Positions 1 through 12,200 are shown, counted from the first letter of the stretch. The stretch is 64,000 nucleotides of DNA from Panax quinquefolius (GCA_020205615.1 CM035166.1:88589043-88653042), one strand, 5' to 3'. Translations and numbers: made by a program. The notes: a model not told the origin generated them from the sequence alone.

Positions 1-551
1 TTGAATGATTTGGAAAGACATCGATAAATGCACATATAACTTAAGTGCCCAAACGGCTTGGAGTATATCGTTGATCAAGATATGCGGTTTCAAAATGAGG
101 ATGAATGTCAAAGCCATCCATCGCAAAGATCTCTCAAAAGTTGATCGTTGAGTCAACAAAGGAAAACGTATAGAGTCCATAGTCGCTTTATCATGCTACT
201 CTACGTAACCAAAAAGGTCAACAATCAATCCACATCAATCAAACGTCTACTCTCCTAAAGGAAATATCTAATCGAAAAGTTATGGGGAGTTACAACTCAT
301 TATCGACTTCAGGCAACCAACGGTTGGTTGACACCTCACCGATTATGCAGAGTTAAAAGGAAGTGTCATTAAGACAAATTCAAAATCTGGTTATTATCGA
401 AACCATCGAACCTTTCTCCTCCCATTTTCAAACCCTAGAATCCTCTCAAAAGCCAAAATCAATTAACCTTCCGTAGTCTTGCCCAAATCACAATCAGTCA
501 TCTCTCAACAATCCCTCTGAATCAAACACCCGTATTCCTTGAACTATTCAA
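1..551. other. Upstream region of env-like ORF, no gene seen
   Basis: No reading frame of useful length runs through this stretch on either strand and no pol motif of a copia element could be read. It ends in CT/A-rich sequence just before an ATG at 552, which resembles an untranslated leader. By position it would be the spacer between pol and the envelope-like ORF of the SIRE-like element that follows; that placement is inferred from the downstream features only. Confidence 0.4.
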
Positions 552-3401
552 ATGGAAGATTGGGAAGTTATCATTGGCATTCAGCTCGGAACCAATTCGT
601 TTGAGAAATCCAAAAAGAAGTTCAGAGACATTCTCGAACTTGTATAGAAAGCTGGATTCTCAGAATGTCTTGAGGCAAGCACTCGAGTATTTGTTGACCT
701 GGTTAAAGAGTTCTACTCAAATGCTTCCATAAACTTCGGAACCCTTTCTACCAAGGTCAAAGGTCAGTCTCTAAAGCTGAAATCTTTTGACCTCAATCAA
801 TGCCTAGGTTTTCCTAACCAAGGACTGAAGAGCCTTGATGATGTCGATACGGAACAAGTAAAGGAGATCATGGGGTACCAAAGGAACCCTAGTCTCAAAG
901 ACATAAAGAAGAAGGAGAGTTTCGTAAGAGTTCGAGTTCCTTGTAGAGATAGTGGGCAAATGTATTTTATGCAAGGATACTGCACATGATACTGTGCTTG
1001 ATCAGCAGTTGAAGATAATGTAAGCAATAGTTCTGAATAAACAAATTAACTTTGGAGTTATCCTGTTTGATCAAATCTCCAAGTGGGTAGAAAAGGCTGA
1101 GATAAAGAAGTCTACAGAAAAACCTCTGACAAAGGTGTTTCATGGAAGACTGCTGAGCATTGTAATGAAGAAGAAGTTAGGAGGCAAGATCAAGGATGAT
1201 GAAGGAGAGCCTCTGAACGTTCACAAAGTGATGTCTCCACAACTATTTGTGAATTGGAAGACAAACCCCAAGGAGAACCGAAGGTCGATAACCGGGAGAG
1301 CAAGAAGTAGGCTCTCGCAAAGAAGAGGAAGGCAGAAGAGGCAGAAAGCTCGAAGTCCGATGATTCTATATCAAACAAAGAACCACAGCAGCCAAGAAGA
1401 AATCCAGAGGTATGAAGAAAACCAAGGCCCCACCAAGGAGTCTCTTCATCAAAGACAAGGTTGAAGAAGAAAGAGCCCTAACTACTGAAACCACAAAGAG
1501 GAGAAGTAACAGATTACTTCAAGGGCCATCCAGCAAGAAAGCCAAGGTGATAATCAAACCAGCCTCAGTTTCCCAAGACAATACATCTCATGAAGATAAG
1601 GATGTAGAATCAGAAGAAGAAAAGGCGACTGACAAACTCAAGGTAGAGTCCCCACAGACCAAATCCAGCAGTTAAGGTGAAGCTGGATTAATGAATGAAA
1701 ATGCAGCATCTGCTGATGAAGAGGAATGCTCAAGCCCTGTGGCTAATCCTTAGAGTAGTCACTCTGCTGATGAAGAAAAGATTCAAGATAACCCAACTCA
1801 ATCCCTAAATGCAATCGCCCCAAAGCCCCAGATAATGGGTCAAATAATGTTGCTTTCAAGAGAAGAAGAACATGCCCTTCCAATCCTCGAAAAGCCACCA
1901 TGATGGCTCAAAAGGTGATAAGTCCAAAGAAGAAGGGATTCGCCCCTCGCCTCTTTGAACCCCAAGGAAGCTCATCCGATGAACCAAAAGCTTCGAGTTC
2001 GAAGAGGAAGAAGAGTCGACTCTCCCAAAATTGAACCTCCAAGAAGAAGGAAGAGCTACTGATCGCAAGCCAAATTTGCCTCCAAAAAGGAGAAGCGATC
2101 ACTCCAATGCTATCATTGAACTAAGTGATGATGATGAGTCTGTATCAAAGGATGAAAGTGTTGAAGATGGAACTAGTGGTGAAGAAGATGAATCAGAAGA
2201 AGATCTTGCTGAAGAAGGTTCTGAAAATGAAATACAACAAGAAGGATTCACTGTTGAAAATGATCAAGATGGTTCAGGCTCTGAAAGAGAAGAAATGAAA
2301 AATGATTCCAATTCTAAAAATCAGGAATCAGAGGAACCAAAACTCTATCATGTCCTCTCTCTAGAAAAATTCACAAGGAGAATAGTGGTAGAAGTCTCGA
2401 ATGAACCACTAGAAACACCTCCAGAAAGATGGGTGAACTATGGAGATGAATAGCTCAAGGTGGTAAGAATGACTACCTTTGATATAGGTAAAAACTGGAA
2501 TAACATGGAGCTAGACTGCACGACCATTCTCTATAATCCTGATAACTTACTAATGAGATGGTTCTTCCAATGAATGCCATGGCTAAAGGCCCACACTGAA
2601 AAGGATGGAAGCTACTTTAGCTGGTGCTACTCTCACTTTCCAAGCATGGAGCTGGTGGCACAAAACTTCCCAAGGGTAAAGAGTTTTTCTACAAAGATGA
2701 TCACAAACCAGCCCCACTTCAAAGTCTATCGTCATGCTGGAAATCATTATATCCCTTACGATCGTAGAGTGGACTCTGAAGGAAGAAGGATCATGACCAA
2801 GGAAATGATCGTAGAGTCTGTTCACTCTACTGCTGATGGTGTTCAAGGTCAAAATCAGAAACCTCCATCAGCTCAAGCACTGCTATCTGACATTCCTTCA
2901 TCTTCAATCAGTGATTGGAACTCAACGATTCTTCAGATTCTCAACACCTTCGAAAATCTGTCCAAGGATGCAGATCGTAGAATTCAATTTAATGCTCGAC
3001 AAGTGACTACTCAACCAGATGATCAAGTATCTGTGGAGAAGGAGCTGATGAAAAACTTTGATGAACTGAGTGAGAAAATATCTCTATTCACTAAAGAGTC
3101 ACAGAAGCTGACAGTAGCAGGAGATAATTCATTCCAGAATAAGCTTCAAGCTACTATGGCTGATGTATCTCTCAAACTCAAAGAAAGAGATAACATCTAT
3201 CTAAAGGTCATGCATGATCAGAAGGCAGAAGCTCTACAAGCACAGAAGGCCTATGAAGAGCAAATCCAAGCCCTCTCTGACAAGATTGACGACATGAAGC
3301 AATCTTTCTCAGGGCAACTTGAGCTAGGCCAACAAGAACTCAAGTTTGAAGTTGTTAACTCCTCCTACCTGATGGAGCAGCTCATAACCAACATGGAGTA
3401 G
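552..3401 (+). pseudogene. Decayed envelope-like ORF of a SIRE/Maximus-type Ty1/copia element
   Basis: Starts at ATG 552 (MEDWEVIIG) and hits a stop at about 645 (TTG TAT AGA reads on as TAG), then continues in frame to about 990. The segment around 690-830 (VDLVKEFYSNAS, then KVKGQSLKLKSF and CLGFPNQG) resembles the plant transposon-protein domain found in env-like and Athila/Ogre-type proteins. A second recognisable stretch at 1030-1290 has NFGVILFDQISKWV and a HGRLLSIVMKK block. Lys/Arg-rich stretches follow (1260-1560), then Glu/Asp/Ser-rich ones (2110-2340), then a coiled-coil tail (2574-3401). At least four stops or frame changes break it. Position just before a run of purine tracts and an LTR is the SIRE arrangement. 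Function of such env-like proteins is unproven in plants. Family call is from remembered motifs, not a search. Confidence 0.6.
2574..3401 (+). pseudogene. C-terminal coiled-coil segment of the env-like ORF
   Basis: Longest open stretch of the decayed env-like gene: 275 codons starting MPWLKAHTEKDG. Residues 1-90 form a mixed region (SWCYSHFPSMELV, HAGNHYIPYDRR). From about residue 135 the sequence becomes Lys/Glu/Gln-rich with regular hydrophobic spacing (ELMKNFDELSEKISLF, then KLKERDNIYLKV, then QIQALSDKIDDMKQSF), a likely coiled coil. No signal peptide or clear membrane segment is visible. The frame is closed by TAG just before the first purine tract. A stop at 2571-2573 separates it from the preceding frame, so it is a fragment of a larger product rather than a separate gene. 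Confidence 0.5.
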
Positions 3402-3423
3402 CTCTCCCAGATGATTAATGACA

Positions 3424-3928
3424 AAAAGGGGGAGAAAAAGAGGCATAGAAAGAGGCAGAGCAAGAGGCATTCGAAGAAGAACAAAAGGAAAAGAGAGAAA
3501 AAGTTAAAGAAAAAGATAACAGAAGAAGACGCAGAGTCATCTTCTGAGGGGGAGCCGAAGAATGATGAACCTATGTATGTCGAAGCTGAGGGGGAGCCAT
3601 AAGGAGAAGAGAAGCATACATCTGAGGGGGAACAAAGCAAAGCAGGAAAGTTCATATCTCAAGGGGAGCAGGAGCAAGAAGGCCAAACAGATGATTAGCT
3701 GATCAGCAAAATCCTAGAAACATACATGGAGTCAAAAGAGGTACATCTCTAACTAGTTAGGTATGTTTTAGATCCAGGATGTAAAATGTTAGTGTATTAA
3801 ATTCCATATCATTATAAATGACATTCATAATTATCTGTTTGAGAAATACAGCTGCTCACTATATATAAGATACATTCATAACATGCATATACACTTATTG
3901 ATTTTGTTATAATCAAATAGGGGGAGAT
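3424..3928 (+). promoter_or_regulatory. Serial polypurine tracts upstream of the 3' LTR
   Basis: AGGGGGA-type tracts occur at about 3427, 3547, 3588, 3624 and 3660, with a final AATAGGGGGAGAT at 3917-3928 that directly abuts the LTR start TGTCATG. The last is the likely plus-strand primer. Repeated decoy tracts between env-like ORF and LTR are a known trait of SIRE-type elements. The Lys/Glu-rich open frame here (63 codons, 3411-3602) looks like a by-product of purine-rich sequence. Confidence 0.65.
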
Positions 3929-5738
3929 TGTCATGAATAAGCATGTGAATGTTATTCCTATTTATATATGATTTGATTATGATATATATGAATGAACATG
4001 CAAGTATGCTTGCATTAAAAAAAGCTGTAAAGTTCTTTTATAGATAATAGAAACATGTGTACAAGGACTTAGAATGAATTGATCAAGTATGTTAGGTTAA
4101 TCCTATATAAGCAAAACAATTTTGTAAAGTCCTTAAAAAGAAATGATGTACAATGACTATAAACATAGAAAGATCAAGCATGTTAGGTTGATCTTATGAT
4201 GTAATAGAAAGGCTTGTCTGATCGTCGAAAGCATCGCACTGTAAATCGTAGTCTGCCAGGAGAGTCAAGGAAAACTCGAGAGCTATCGAGGCAGAATATT
4301 AGTCTGCAAGATAGTAGATCTCGGAGTTCGTAGACTATCAGGAGAGACGAGGAAGGATTGTAGTGTGTCGATGAGAACTTTCTCAGGGCCATAATCTGCT
4401 GAGGAAGTCATGTTTAGAATCGTAGAGACAGCCTGTCTACGAGTCGACCGAGTATCTGCCAAAGCCAAGCCTGAAACATAGACTACACTTTGAGTCGAAG
4501 AGTCTACTGATGACAAAGTCAAGTCAAGGATCGTAGACTACACTCTGAGTCATAAAGTCTATTGATTTCATGCAGAGATCGTAGTCGAGCAAGAACAGAT
4601 GAAGACAACAAGCACAAGGCCGAAATTGTAAAGTGTCAAGATCTGATCTCGGAGTCGTAGTGTTTGCACAACCAAAGCAGAATCGTAGAGTGCAGAACTA
4701 TGACCTCAACAGATGTGCTCACAATGCCAAGGCAAAATTGTAGAGCAAATACGATTCTAAACAAATGAGCACTCCCAGAATATCAAAAGGAATGAAGCCT
4801 CTAGTTGGCACTACAAAGATACATCCCATCATAAAGGAAATTAGAGAGCACTCAACGAATGGAATGCAAGCTAACAGAAGATCTAAGCACCAACCCAATC
4901 AGCATCCTGATTAAGTTGTGAAGCCATTCAGGATGAAGTCTTCCACAAGGAGATCAGAAGAAGACTTCAAAGAATCGACTAAGAAAAGTCAAGAAAGTGC
5001 AAGAATTGTCAAATAAATGTAAGACGACGATCTTGGAAGCAACCAGGATCGTAGTGTTTGCCAAACAAAGAAAGAACGGATGATGTGCATACAAAGACAT
5101 TGGACAGCTTCTGAAGAACAAGGCTAAAGTGATTAAGTATTGGGTCAGTCCATTGATGATAAGTGAACGGGAGATCACAAGGAGAAAGCGAGCTGGACAC
5201 GTCACAAATCTGAAGTGTCTTGCTATTCGTAAGGGCCGTAACAAAGAAGTTAAGTCATCAGATCTCGAGAGCCGCTGAGGCAAAAAGAAGTGTCAAGCAA
5301 TCGCACAAAAGAAGGAAGAGGTGTTCTATATTGAAGATCCAATCAACACTCTTTAAGATCATAGTGTTGTCTCTACCAGTCAACAAGACACTACGATCAG
5401 GTCCATGAAGACATGCATCAGAATCGTAGAGTACGAATGGTCAAGATCAAGCATTGACAACGGCTCAATCAAGGTCGATATTTGTACAAAAACTTATTGA
5501 GAGCATCGATGCAAAAGGACAACCTCTCGATCGAGAAATCAAGAAGGGAAATAAAGTCTTCGACCTGCCCAAGACATTAAAGTGACATCTCTAACAGGGT
5601 AGGTGAAACAAAGAGATCGCAAAGGTCAAAAAAAGTAAAACATGTAACATCTGCAGTCTACATCAAATAACTCGAGATCTGCGAAGCATTTCAAAGAGAT
5701 TATAACGGCTACTTCTCAACGGGAAGATTGGGAAGGAG

Positions 5739-5746
5739 TATAAATA
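5739..5746 (+). promoter_or_regulatory. TATA box of the SIRE-like LTR
   Basis: TATAAATA in the context GGAGTATAAATATGCC, about 1.8 kb into the LTR. It is the best plus-strand core-promoter match in the LTR and would place the transcript start near 5770. Confidence 0.5.
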
Positions 5747-5951
5747 TGCCAGAGCTTCAATAATCAAGAGTTGCTGATGATTACGATGTTATAGAATTGT
5801 TGAGTTGGTTAAAATGCTAACGTTGACTCTACAAGTTCCACCTGAGCTCAAATAGAACAAGTCTCAGTGACAGTAAGACTACGAAGGTGGAAGTGAAGCA
5901 ACTTTGAAGATGGACTTGAATAGATGAAAGCTTCACTAAAAAAAGATAAGA

Positions 5952-6275
5952 ATGTCCTCTGAATTGGCATCTAAGCTGAGAGCTGAGAAGGACAAGAAGA
6001 TAGCATTCAGAAGAGGGGCAAAGCACAAGGCAAATCCTAAGAGCCACTCTACGACTCACCATGAACCCAAAGCTGAAGCAGAGCAAGTGCAGAACCATGT
6101 CTGCCAACATGTTGAGAAGGGTTCAGTAAATGGTGATGGTGCACAACTGACAATATACAAAGATGAACAGAACGTAAGAAGATCAGCTGCACCAAAGATG
6201 ATGTGGTCCAATCTCAAAGCAGAATGCAAAGAGGACCACACCAAGCTGCTAAGTACAAAAGATGATCAAGCTTAA
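5952..6275 (+). CDS. Unrecognised 107-codon ORF inside the SIRE-like LTR
   Basis: Opens MSSELASKLRAEKDKK and is rich in Lys, Glu, His and Gln; no domain recognised. It lies about 200 bp downstream of the TATA box, so it would sit in the R/U5 part of the transcript. Short charged ORFs arise easily in such purine-rich sequence, and no second copy is available here to test conservation. Could equally be noncoding leader. Confidence 0.2.
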   Translation: MSSELASKLRAEKDKKIAFRRGAKHKANPKSHSTTHHEPKAEAEQVQNHVCQHVEKGSVNGDGAQLTIYKDEQNVRRSAAPKMMWSNLKAECKEDHTKLLSTKDDQA

Positions 6276-6879
6276 AGACATCTTAGCAAATTTCAAAGAC
6301 CAACTACAACAACAACAACAAGAAGAAGCCAGTGTTCGAGGGGTCCTTGTCCGAAGGGACTAAATGAAGTTCCAAGCCTCATAGGGCTTCAAGAGTTCCT
6401 AGGAACTAGAGACGCCCAAAAGGCCGGGCCTCAAGAGTTCTTAGTGAATCAAGTCCCAAGGTCATTGGCCTCAAGGAATCTTAGTGATTGTGGTGATGCC
6501 CTTCCTTAGTGGAAATCCTCGCTAGTTAAAAGTAGAAGAGTGGATTAGGAGCTTGAGTCTCTGAACCACTTAAAACCCCTTGTGTCTTTTACATTTTGTC
6601 TTTTACATTATGTCATTTACATTATGTCTATTAGCTGATATAACTGCTATGTATGTTCTAACTACTTATAACCGAACTAAATCTACGAACAATGTATGTA
6701 TGATTATGAATATCTCAATGAAGGAGATCTTTTACTTATTCCGCTGTGCTTGAAAAGATTCTTATGTTTGTCATATGCTAATTTAATAGCAATACAAAAT
6801 AAAAGAGAAAAGTTTTTAAAATTAAAAAAGGATCTATTCAACCCCCCTTCTAGATCTATTGTGCTTCATCGAACTAACA

Positions 6880-6985
6880 ATTGGTATTAGAAAGGGGTTC
6901 TCATGTTATATTCAAAAGCTAATAGCTTTGAGTGCGATCTCAGCACAAACATTGTTCTAAACTTAGTTTAGTATCATATCCCTAA
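6880..6985. other. SIRE primer-site remnant and junction with gypsy leader
   Basis: TTGGTATTAGAAAG (6881-6894) directly follows the LTR and resembles TTGGTATCAGAGC, the iMet-tRNA primer site. About 65 bp of unknown leader follow. From about 6958 the sequence matches, in reverse, the leader of the - strand gypsy elements (compare 51700-51717). The junction truncates both elements. Confidence 0.5.
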
Positions 6986-6997
6986 GCTCTGATACCA
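6986..6997 (-). promoter_or_regulatory. Primer binding site (iMet tRNA) of family A element
   Basis: GCTCTGATACCA, the reverse complement of TGGTATCAGAGC, two bases left of the LTR end TGTGACG. It marks 7000 as the U5 end of a - strand 5' LTR whose internal region lay to the left and is lost. Confidence 0.75.
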
Positions 6998-7189
6998 AAT
7001 GTGACGCCCCCAAAATAGGTCCAATCCATCCAACCTATTCTGAGTCGTCAAAAACATGGTACTGAAAACAACTACAACTTTATTATCACAAATATCGTGC
7101 AAAAAACAACAACACATGTTGTGAGTTTCTATACAAATATATACCAACTGTGACTCATGTCCCAACCTTAGATAGCACGTCACAATGGC

Positions 7190-7408
7190 ACCTTACATAA
7201 AGGTATAGTCAATAACTGTTTTAGAAATTAAAATCTTTGGGAAGGTCTAAAGGAAACATTCTTACAAGGGAGGCCATGTGTCTAGGTTATGATAGATATC
7301 ATATGCCCACAGAATTATCCTTAGTTGACCCAATAGACCCCAAAGAAAAACTAGAAGATGACTATCATATTCTTTCTAATGGTGAGTCTTCTCTTGACAT
7401 ATCATTAT
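7190..7408 (-). pseudogene. C-terminal half of the LTR-A ORF, broken
   Basis: Counterpart of the last ~70 codons of the 162-codon ORF at 39295-39783. In the conserved frame it carries at least two stops (TAA and TAG near 7245-7265). Its N-terminal half lies at 25457-25695, on the other side of the inserted element B. Confidence 0.55.
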
Positions 7409-9025
7409 TGTGACGCCCCCAAAATTAGGTATACGTCACCCATCTTGGGTCGCCACTTACATGGTACAGAATTTAAATACAACTTACTAATATAAGCTGC
7501 CGTGGTATGCAATCACGACATAAAGCTATGAGTTTGAATACAAATATTGTCTACTAGATATTATACAAACTCAAAAGGAGTCCTCATTACAATTATTATC
7601 ACACTATTTCATAAAATAGTGAGGACTACTAATGCTATCCTCTGGACCATTACTCCGCTTTCCACTCGGGTCCAAATTTATATTCTCATTTCAGAAGAGA
7701 ACGTTGAAAGAAAGGGTGAGCTCAACTAGCCCAAGAAGAAATATTATGACTAAGATAATGCAGAATAAATTATCATTAGTCTTCAACAATGTTAAAGCGA
7801 TAAAATACAATAGACAACCGGTTTAACTACAATGAATATGCAATCCATTAAAAGAGTCAAGTAGAAAATAAAGTCTACTATCTTTTAGGTTTTAAAAGGT
7901 TTTTATCACTAAGACTCAGTTTAATGAATAAACCACAATATCTAATCATCCCTGTACCACGATCAAGGATTTTCATCAAATTATCAATGGTCATGACTAT
8001 ACCGAATCACCCATGGTCATAATCATACCAAAAACTATCCATCAACGTGCATTATGTGCCCATCGAGGACTTTTGCCACATCATTTATATCAAGCCATGA
8101 TTATACCGAATGATCTCTGGTCATAATCATACTAAGTTCATCTATGCACGTAAGCCAAAGATAACATAATATAACATGAGGATGATGACAATGAAATAAT
8201 AATTCACTAAAACAAGTTCACGAATTAATTTATTCAAGAATTATTAACGTCAAATTGTCAACATGATAACGCTTTTTGTAGAGTAAAATTCAAGAATGAT
8301 CGGAAGAATATTTCCATGAAAAGATCTTTGGATGAAACACAAATATCAAGGATATTCTACTAATTTCATGGAGTATAGAAGTCAATGTTTTAACTTATTT
8401 GGGTATAATAAAGAATGGAATAACAAAAGAAATCACCATGCATGCGATAGGCCTTGCAAAAGTTATTCCAACGAGAATAATAATAACGGAACCGGTCGGT
8501 GAAATTCACACAACGGGATGTTCAACAGAATAATAAATGCGGAATAATAAATGATGGAACCCGAATTAAAGGCGTATATAGCAGACATGGATATTCGATG
8601 AGAATAATAAAGACGGAATAATAAAAATGGAAACTGTGTCGTGAAATTCACAATGATGAGGATATTAGATAAAATATTAAAGAATGGAATAATAGAAGAA
8701 TTTCACCATGTATGCGGTACTTTGCATTTACTGAGTTATTCCAACATAATAATAAAGAATGGAATAATGAAGGATTTCACCAAGTATAGGGAGTCTCAGC
8801 GTATACTGAGTTATTCTAACGAATAATAAGAAATGGAATAACAACAGATTCTCTTCATGAATAAGAAAGAATAACACCCCTTACGAGTACAACAAATAAT
8901 ATTCCCTACCTTAGAAGATTTGAATATTGGAAAAGTGAAGTAGCAAAATACTTTTCTTCTTTCTCTCTATAGTTTTCTCTCAGAGTTTCGGTGAATTTGT
9001 AAGAAATAATGAAGGAATGAGCTTT

Positions 9026-9035
9026 CTATTTATAG
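9026..9035 (-). promoter_or_regulatory. TATA box of LTR B
   Basis: CTATTTATAG, reading CTATAAATAG on the - strand, with a CT/GA-rich stretch (8950-8990) downstream. The same block is found in every - strand LTR here (14569, 16263, 23709, 27232, 30546, 41949, 44755, 58492, 62512; mutated at 47475 and 53162). Confidence 0.65.
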
Positions 9036-9194
9036 AAAAACCGAGGGTGGCTCTTGGTCTTAACGAAGGGTCAAAATGACTCTTGGTAATATTGAAGAGA
9101 CAACTACTATTTCATGAAGGGGTAATTAACCCTTGGAACAAGAAGAGGCGATTAACTCTTGGTAATATTGAAGGACAACTACTATTTGTGAAGG

Positions 9195-9412
9195 GGTAAT
9201 TACTATTATCGGCGAAGGTAATTACTATCGACGAAGGTAATTACTATTCATAAAGGTAATTACTATTCACAAAGGTAATTACTATTGACGAAGGTAAATA
9301 CTATTGACGAAGGTAATTACTATTCACAAAGGTAATTACTATTCACAAAGGTAATTCTTATCGACGAAGGTAATTACTATTCACAAAGGTAATTACTATT
9401 GATGAAGGACTC
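9195..9412. repeat. 19-bp tandem array in LTR B
   Basis: About eleven copies of a 19-bp unit, GGTAATTACTATTCACAAA with variants GACGA for CACAA. A matching array is in the partner LTR at 24545-24768. It sits in U3, upstream of the TATA box on the - strand, where tandem enhancers are common in plant LTRs. Confidence 0.8.
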
Positions 9413-9910
9413 TTAGATGATGACATATGGGCCCCCCCATAAAATAATCAAACTTACCACAAACGCGTCTAATGTAAGACTCTTTATATACATCAAGGAT
9501 TGAATAAATATTACCACAAATCATTTTATTTTTAATCAACACATATTTAATCTTTCAACAATTATTAATCATTTATAACTTGTCGTCTCAATTAATAATT
9601 TAATACTATAACATATTATCTGAGATGATACTATAACAATAATTGAATCAATAATATAAGAGATATGATGCACGGCCATTCTTTCAAAGTAATAATTGAG
9701 TATAGCTAAGTGACTTCTCACGTAAGCATCAATAATCAATACCGTGTGCTACTATGCAACCACGCGTATTACTGTACTTTTACTACCGGGTAGTTCAACA
9801 GTTTTAACGGTAACACCTCTGCCGTTATTTTTATAGAAAGATAATTTTGTCGTTTTCTAACTACGACAATACTTCCGTTATGGGGTCCACCACTGATTGA
9901 GCCGTCGTAC

Positions 9911-9956
9911 GAATATTCCCCGACAAAAAGAATATTCCCCGACCAAACGAATATTT
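9911..9956. promoter_or_regulatory. Three phased GAATATTC palindromes in U3 of LTR B
   Basis: GAATATTC at 9911 and 9930 and GAATATTT at 9949, exactly 19 bp apart. The GAAnnTTC core matches heat-shock-element geometry. The trio recurs in other LTR families at 28421, 31685 and 42931. Confidence 0.4.
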
Positions 9957-10530
9957 TATAACAACTTGCTTACTTTGCAAAATTTATAAATATTACCCAC
10001 AACTATAACATTATATCAAATTTATTCCATAATATTCAAAAATAATATTTATAGAAAATTCATCTTTATTTATAAAAGCTGGGGTCTTACAACCTCCCCT
10101 TCTTATGAAATTTTGCCCTCGAAATTAGGGTACGTACCTGATATGATAAAGAGGTGAGGATACCTTGAATACCTTTATCGTTAAAAATATTAAATTCATC
10201 TTCGCAATCCGCCAAAGATATTCATTAACAATTCATCTTTGCACTACAAGCTAAAGATATACAATTATAAAACCAATAATGCTGAGATGCAGCTTAATAG
10301 TATCACGACCACGAATTATCCATGCACTACTGGCCAAGGATATTCGTGTTTTCAATTACGGTCATGATTATACCGAATAATCCTTGGTCATAATCATACC
10401 AAGTCTATCAATGCACTACGGCCAAAGATGACTTTTACCACATCCATGAATTAATATTTCATTGCTGAGACTCAGCTCAATAATTAATCCATAACATCGA
10501 ATCATCCCTGCACTACAGGCCAAGGATATT

Positions 10531-10760
10531 CATTAGTATCACGACCACGAATTATCCATGCACTACGGCCAAAGATAATCGTGTATTCATTAGTATCACG
10601 ACCACAAATTATCCATGCACTACGGCCAAAGATAATCGTGTATTCATTAGTATCACGACCACAAATTATCCATGCACTACGGCCAAAGATAATCGTGTAT
10701 TCATTAGTATCAAGGCCATAAATTATCCATGCACTACGGCCAAAGATAATCGTGTTTTCA
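10531..10760. repeat. 57-bp tandem array with hairpin in each unit
   Basis: Four copies of a 57-bp unit (attagtatcacgaccacgaa...). Each contains CACGAATTATC and GATAATCGTG arms around CATGCACTACGGCCAAA, a near-perfect stem with one bulge. 57 is a multiple of three, so a long open frame with a 19-residue repeat appears on the - strand; this is a by-product of the array. Confidence 0.8.
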
Positions 10761-12055
10761 ATTACGGTTATGATTATACCGAACAATCCCTGGTCATAAT
10801 CATACCAAGTCCATCTATGCACTACAGGCCACAGATGACTTTCAACATAACATAAGCATGAGGATAATGATATAAAGAATCAATCAAATGAGATAAAGGA
10901 TAAATATTAAACATTTATAATATAATTTATCTAGGATTCAAGAATATCCCCATGTTTTCAATCACTTAATAATCTCATAATCTAATATCATTAATATTAT
11001 AACAATATTTTAATCACTTCTTAAATTTATAAACAATTTATCTTAATTGTTTACGCTTTACCATATAATGCATTTAATCATTCAAAAATGCCATACTCAT
11101 AAGATATCATCACCAATTATCAAATCCTTCATCAAAAAATATGCATATACTCTATATAGGATTCTCTAGCCATAAAATCATATTTTCAACTTTGTTACTT
11201 CACATAACATATTTAACTCATATGTTCGTAACTAAACTATTTTCATAAAAAATACCAAATCAGTCCCAAAAATATTTCTTTTCTGGGATTTAGCATAATA
11301 TAGTCTCATAATGAAAATATATTTTTCTCGGAATTTTTAAAATTCATTTACTATTTTTCAAAAATCAATTTCTAATTAATTTCTTAAGAAATTAGCTACC
11401 TCAAGTTTAACTCCAAAAATTCCCAAATCTTGGCAGGACCTTGCACATGTTAACGTGAGCCTCCAGTTTAAATTTCATGGTCATCGGAGTTACAGAACTC
11501 CGGTTATAGCGTTTTTCGTCGGAAAAACCTAAATATTGAAATAGTCATAACTTGCTCATTTTAAGTCAGAATGAGCTCATTTTTGGACAGGAGGTACTTT
11601 ATTCCATATACTTTCATGTCCCAAAAACCCAGAATTTTTCTCATAGTTTAAGTGGCCGAAACAGCCCCTTCAAGTTTCTGGGCAGTAGCATTTTCAAAAT
11701 TTACAGCTTTGGCCTCCTTTGCTAAAATCAGTCCACACAAAAATCTACAACACCTTTTCCATTAATTCCACTTGAATTAGTTAGGTAACTCATAGATCTA
11801 ACTCTAGGACTTGACCACACTCAAAAATTCAAAATATAATAGGAGATATGGTCAATTGAATTTCATGTTACGTTTTTACCAAAATCGATTTTCAACTTTT
11901 GTGATTTCTAAGAAACTTTCATGTTTTCACATAATAACCAACATAACTCATCATAACACTTACTAATACTTCATATACCCATGATTTTCATTAGTCCAAT
12001 GCTTTTATTATGACTTTCATCATAAACCACGTAAAGCATTCATTCATTTTAGTTG

Positions 12056-12200
12056 AAGAAATATTTGAGGGTTTAAGAAATGGGTTTTGTACTGGGGTCA
12101 ATACAAAATTCGATTTCACGCTCTAGGGTAGGCTAGGAAATCTTCAAGAATACGTCAAGAAATTTATTAATGATAGAAATATCATTCAAAACTGCTACTC
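12056..12200 (-). pseudogene. Fragment of pol between protease and reverse transcriptase
   Basis: Reverse strand resembles the RT leader of M1 ([19 protein letters not shown] at about 34630-34690), but with stops and gaps. The closest relative in the window is 54785-54910 of element D, with the same break point at the right side. Confidence 0.5.

Larger units (their letters stand above)
3929..6879 (+). repeat. LTR of SIRE-like Ty1/copia element (2.95 kb)
   Basis: Begins TGTCATGAATAAG directly after a purine tract and ends ...CGAACTAACA, giving TG...CA ends. Length fits the long LTRs of SIRE/Maximus elements. The interior 4180-5460 holds about a dozen scattered copies of ATCGTAG or one-base variants. 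A TATA box lies at 5739 and a CT/AAC-rich leader at 6300. No second LTR copy lies in the window, so age cannot be read. On the right it is followed by a primer-site-like sequence rather than a target duplication. Confidence 0.7.
7409..10091 (-). repeat. 3' LTR of element B (2.68 kb)
   Basis: Runs from TGTGACGCCCCC to GGGGTCTTACA and is followed by the reverse polypurine tract ACCTCCCCTTC. Reads on the - strand as TGTAAGACCCC...GGGGCGTCACA. Contains hairpin units (7960-8150), a TATA box at 9026 and a 19-bp tandem array at 9195-9412. The partner LTR is 12952-14647 plus 24455-25456. Confidence 0.85.

Noticed and set aside
2583..3655. Minus-strand ORFs opposite the env-like gene
   Set aside because: Low-complexity Phe/Leu/Ser frames mirrored from Lys/Glu-rich coding and purine tracts.
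6986..6997. tRNA-Met-like words near LTR ends
   Set aside because: Only 12-13 bases match; they are primer sites, not tRNA genes.
10502..10822. 106-codon ORF with four 19-residue repeats
   Set aside because: Translation of the 57-bp array; no non-repetitive coding sequence around it.
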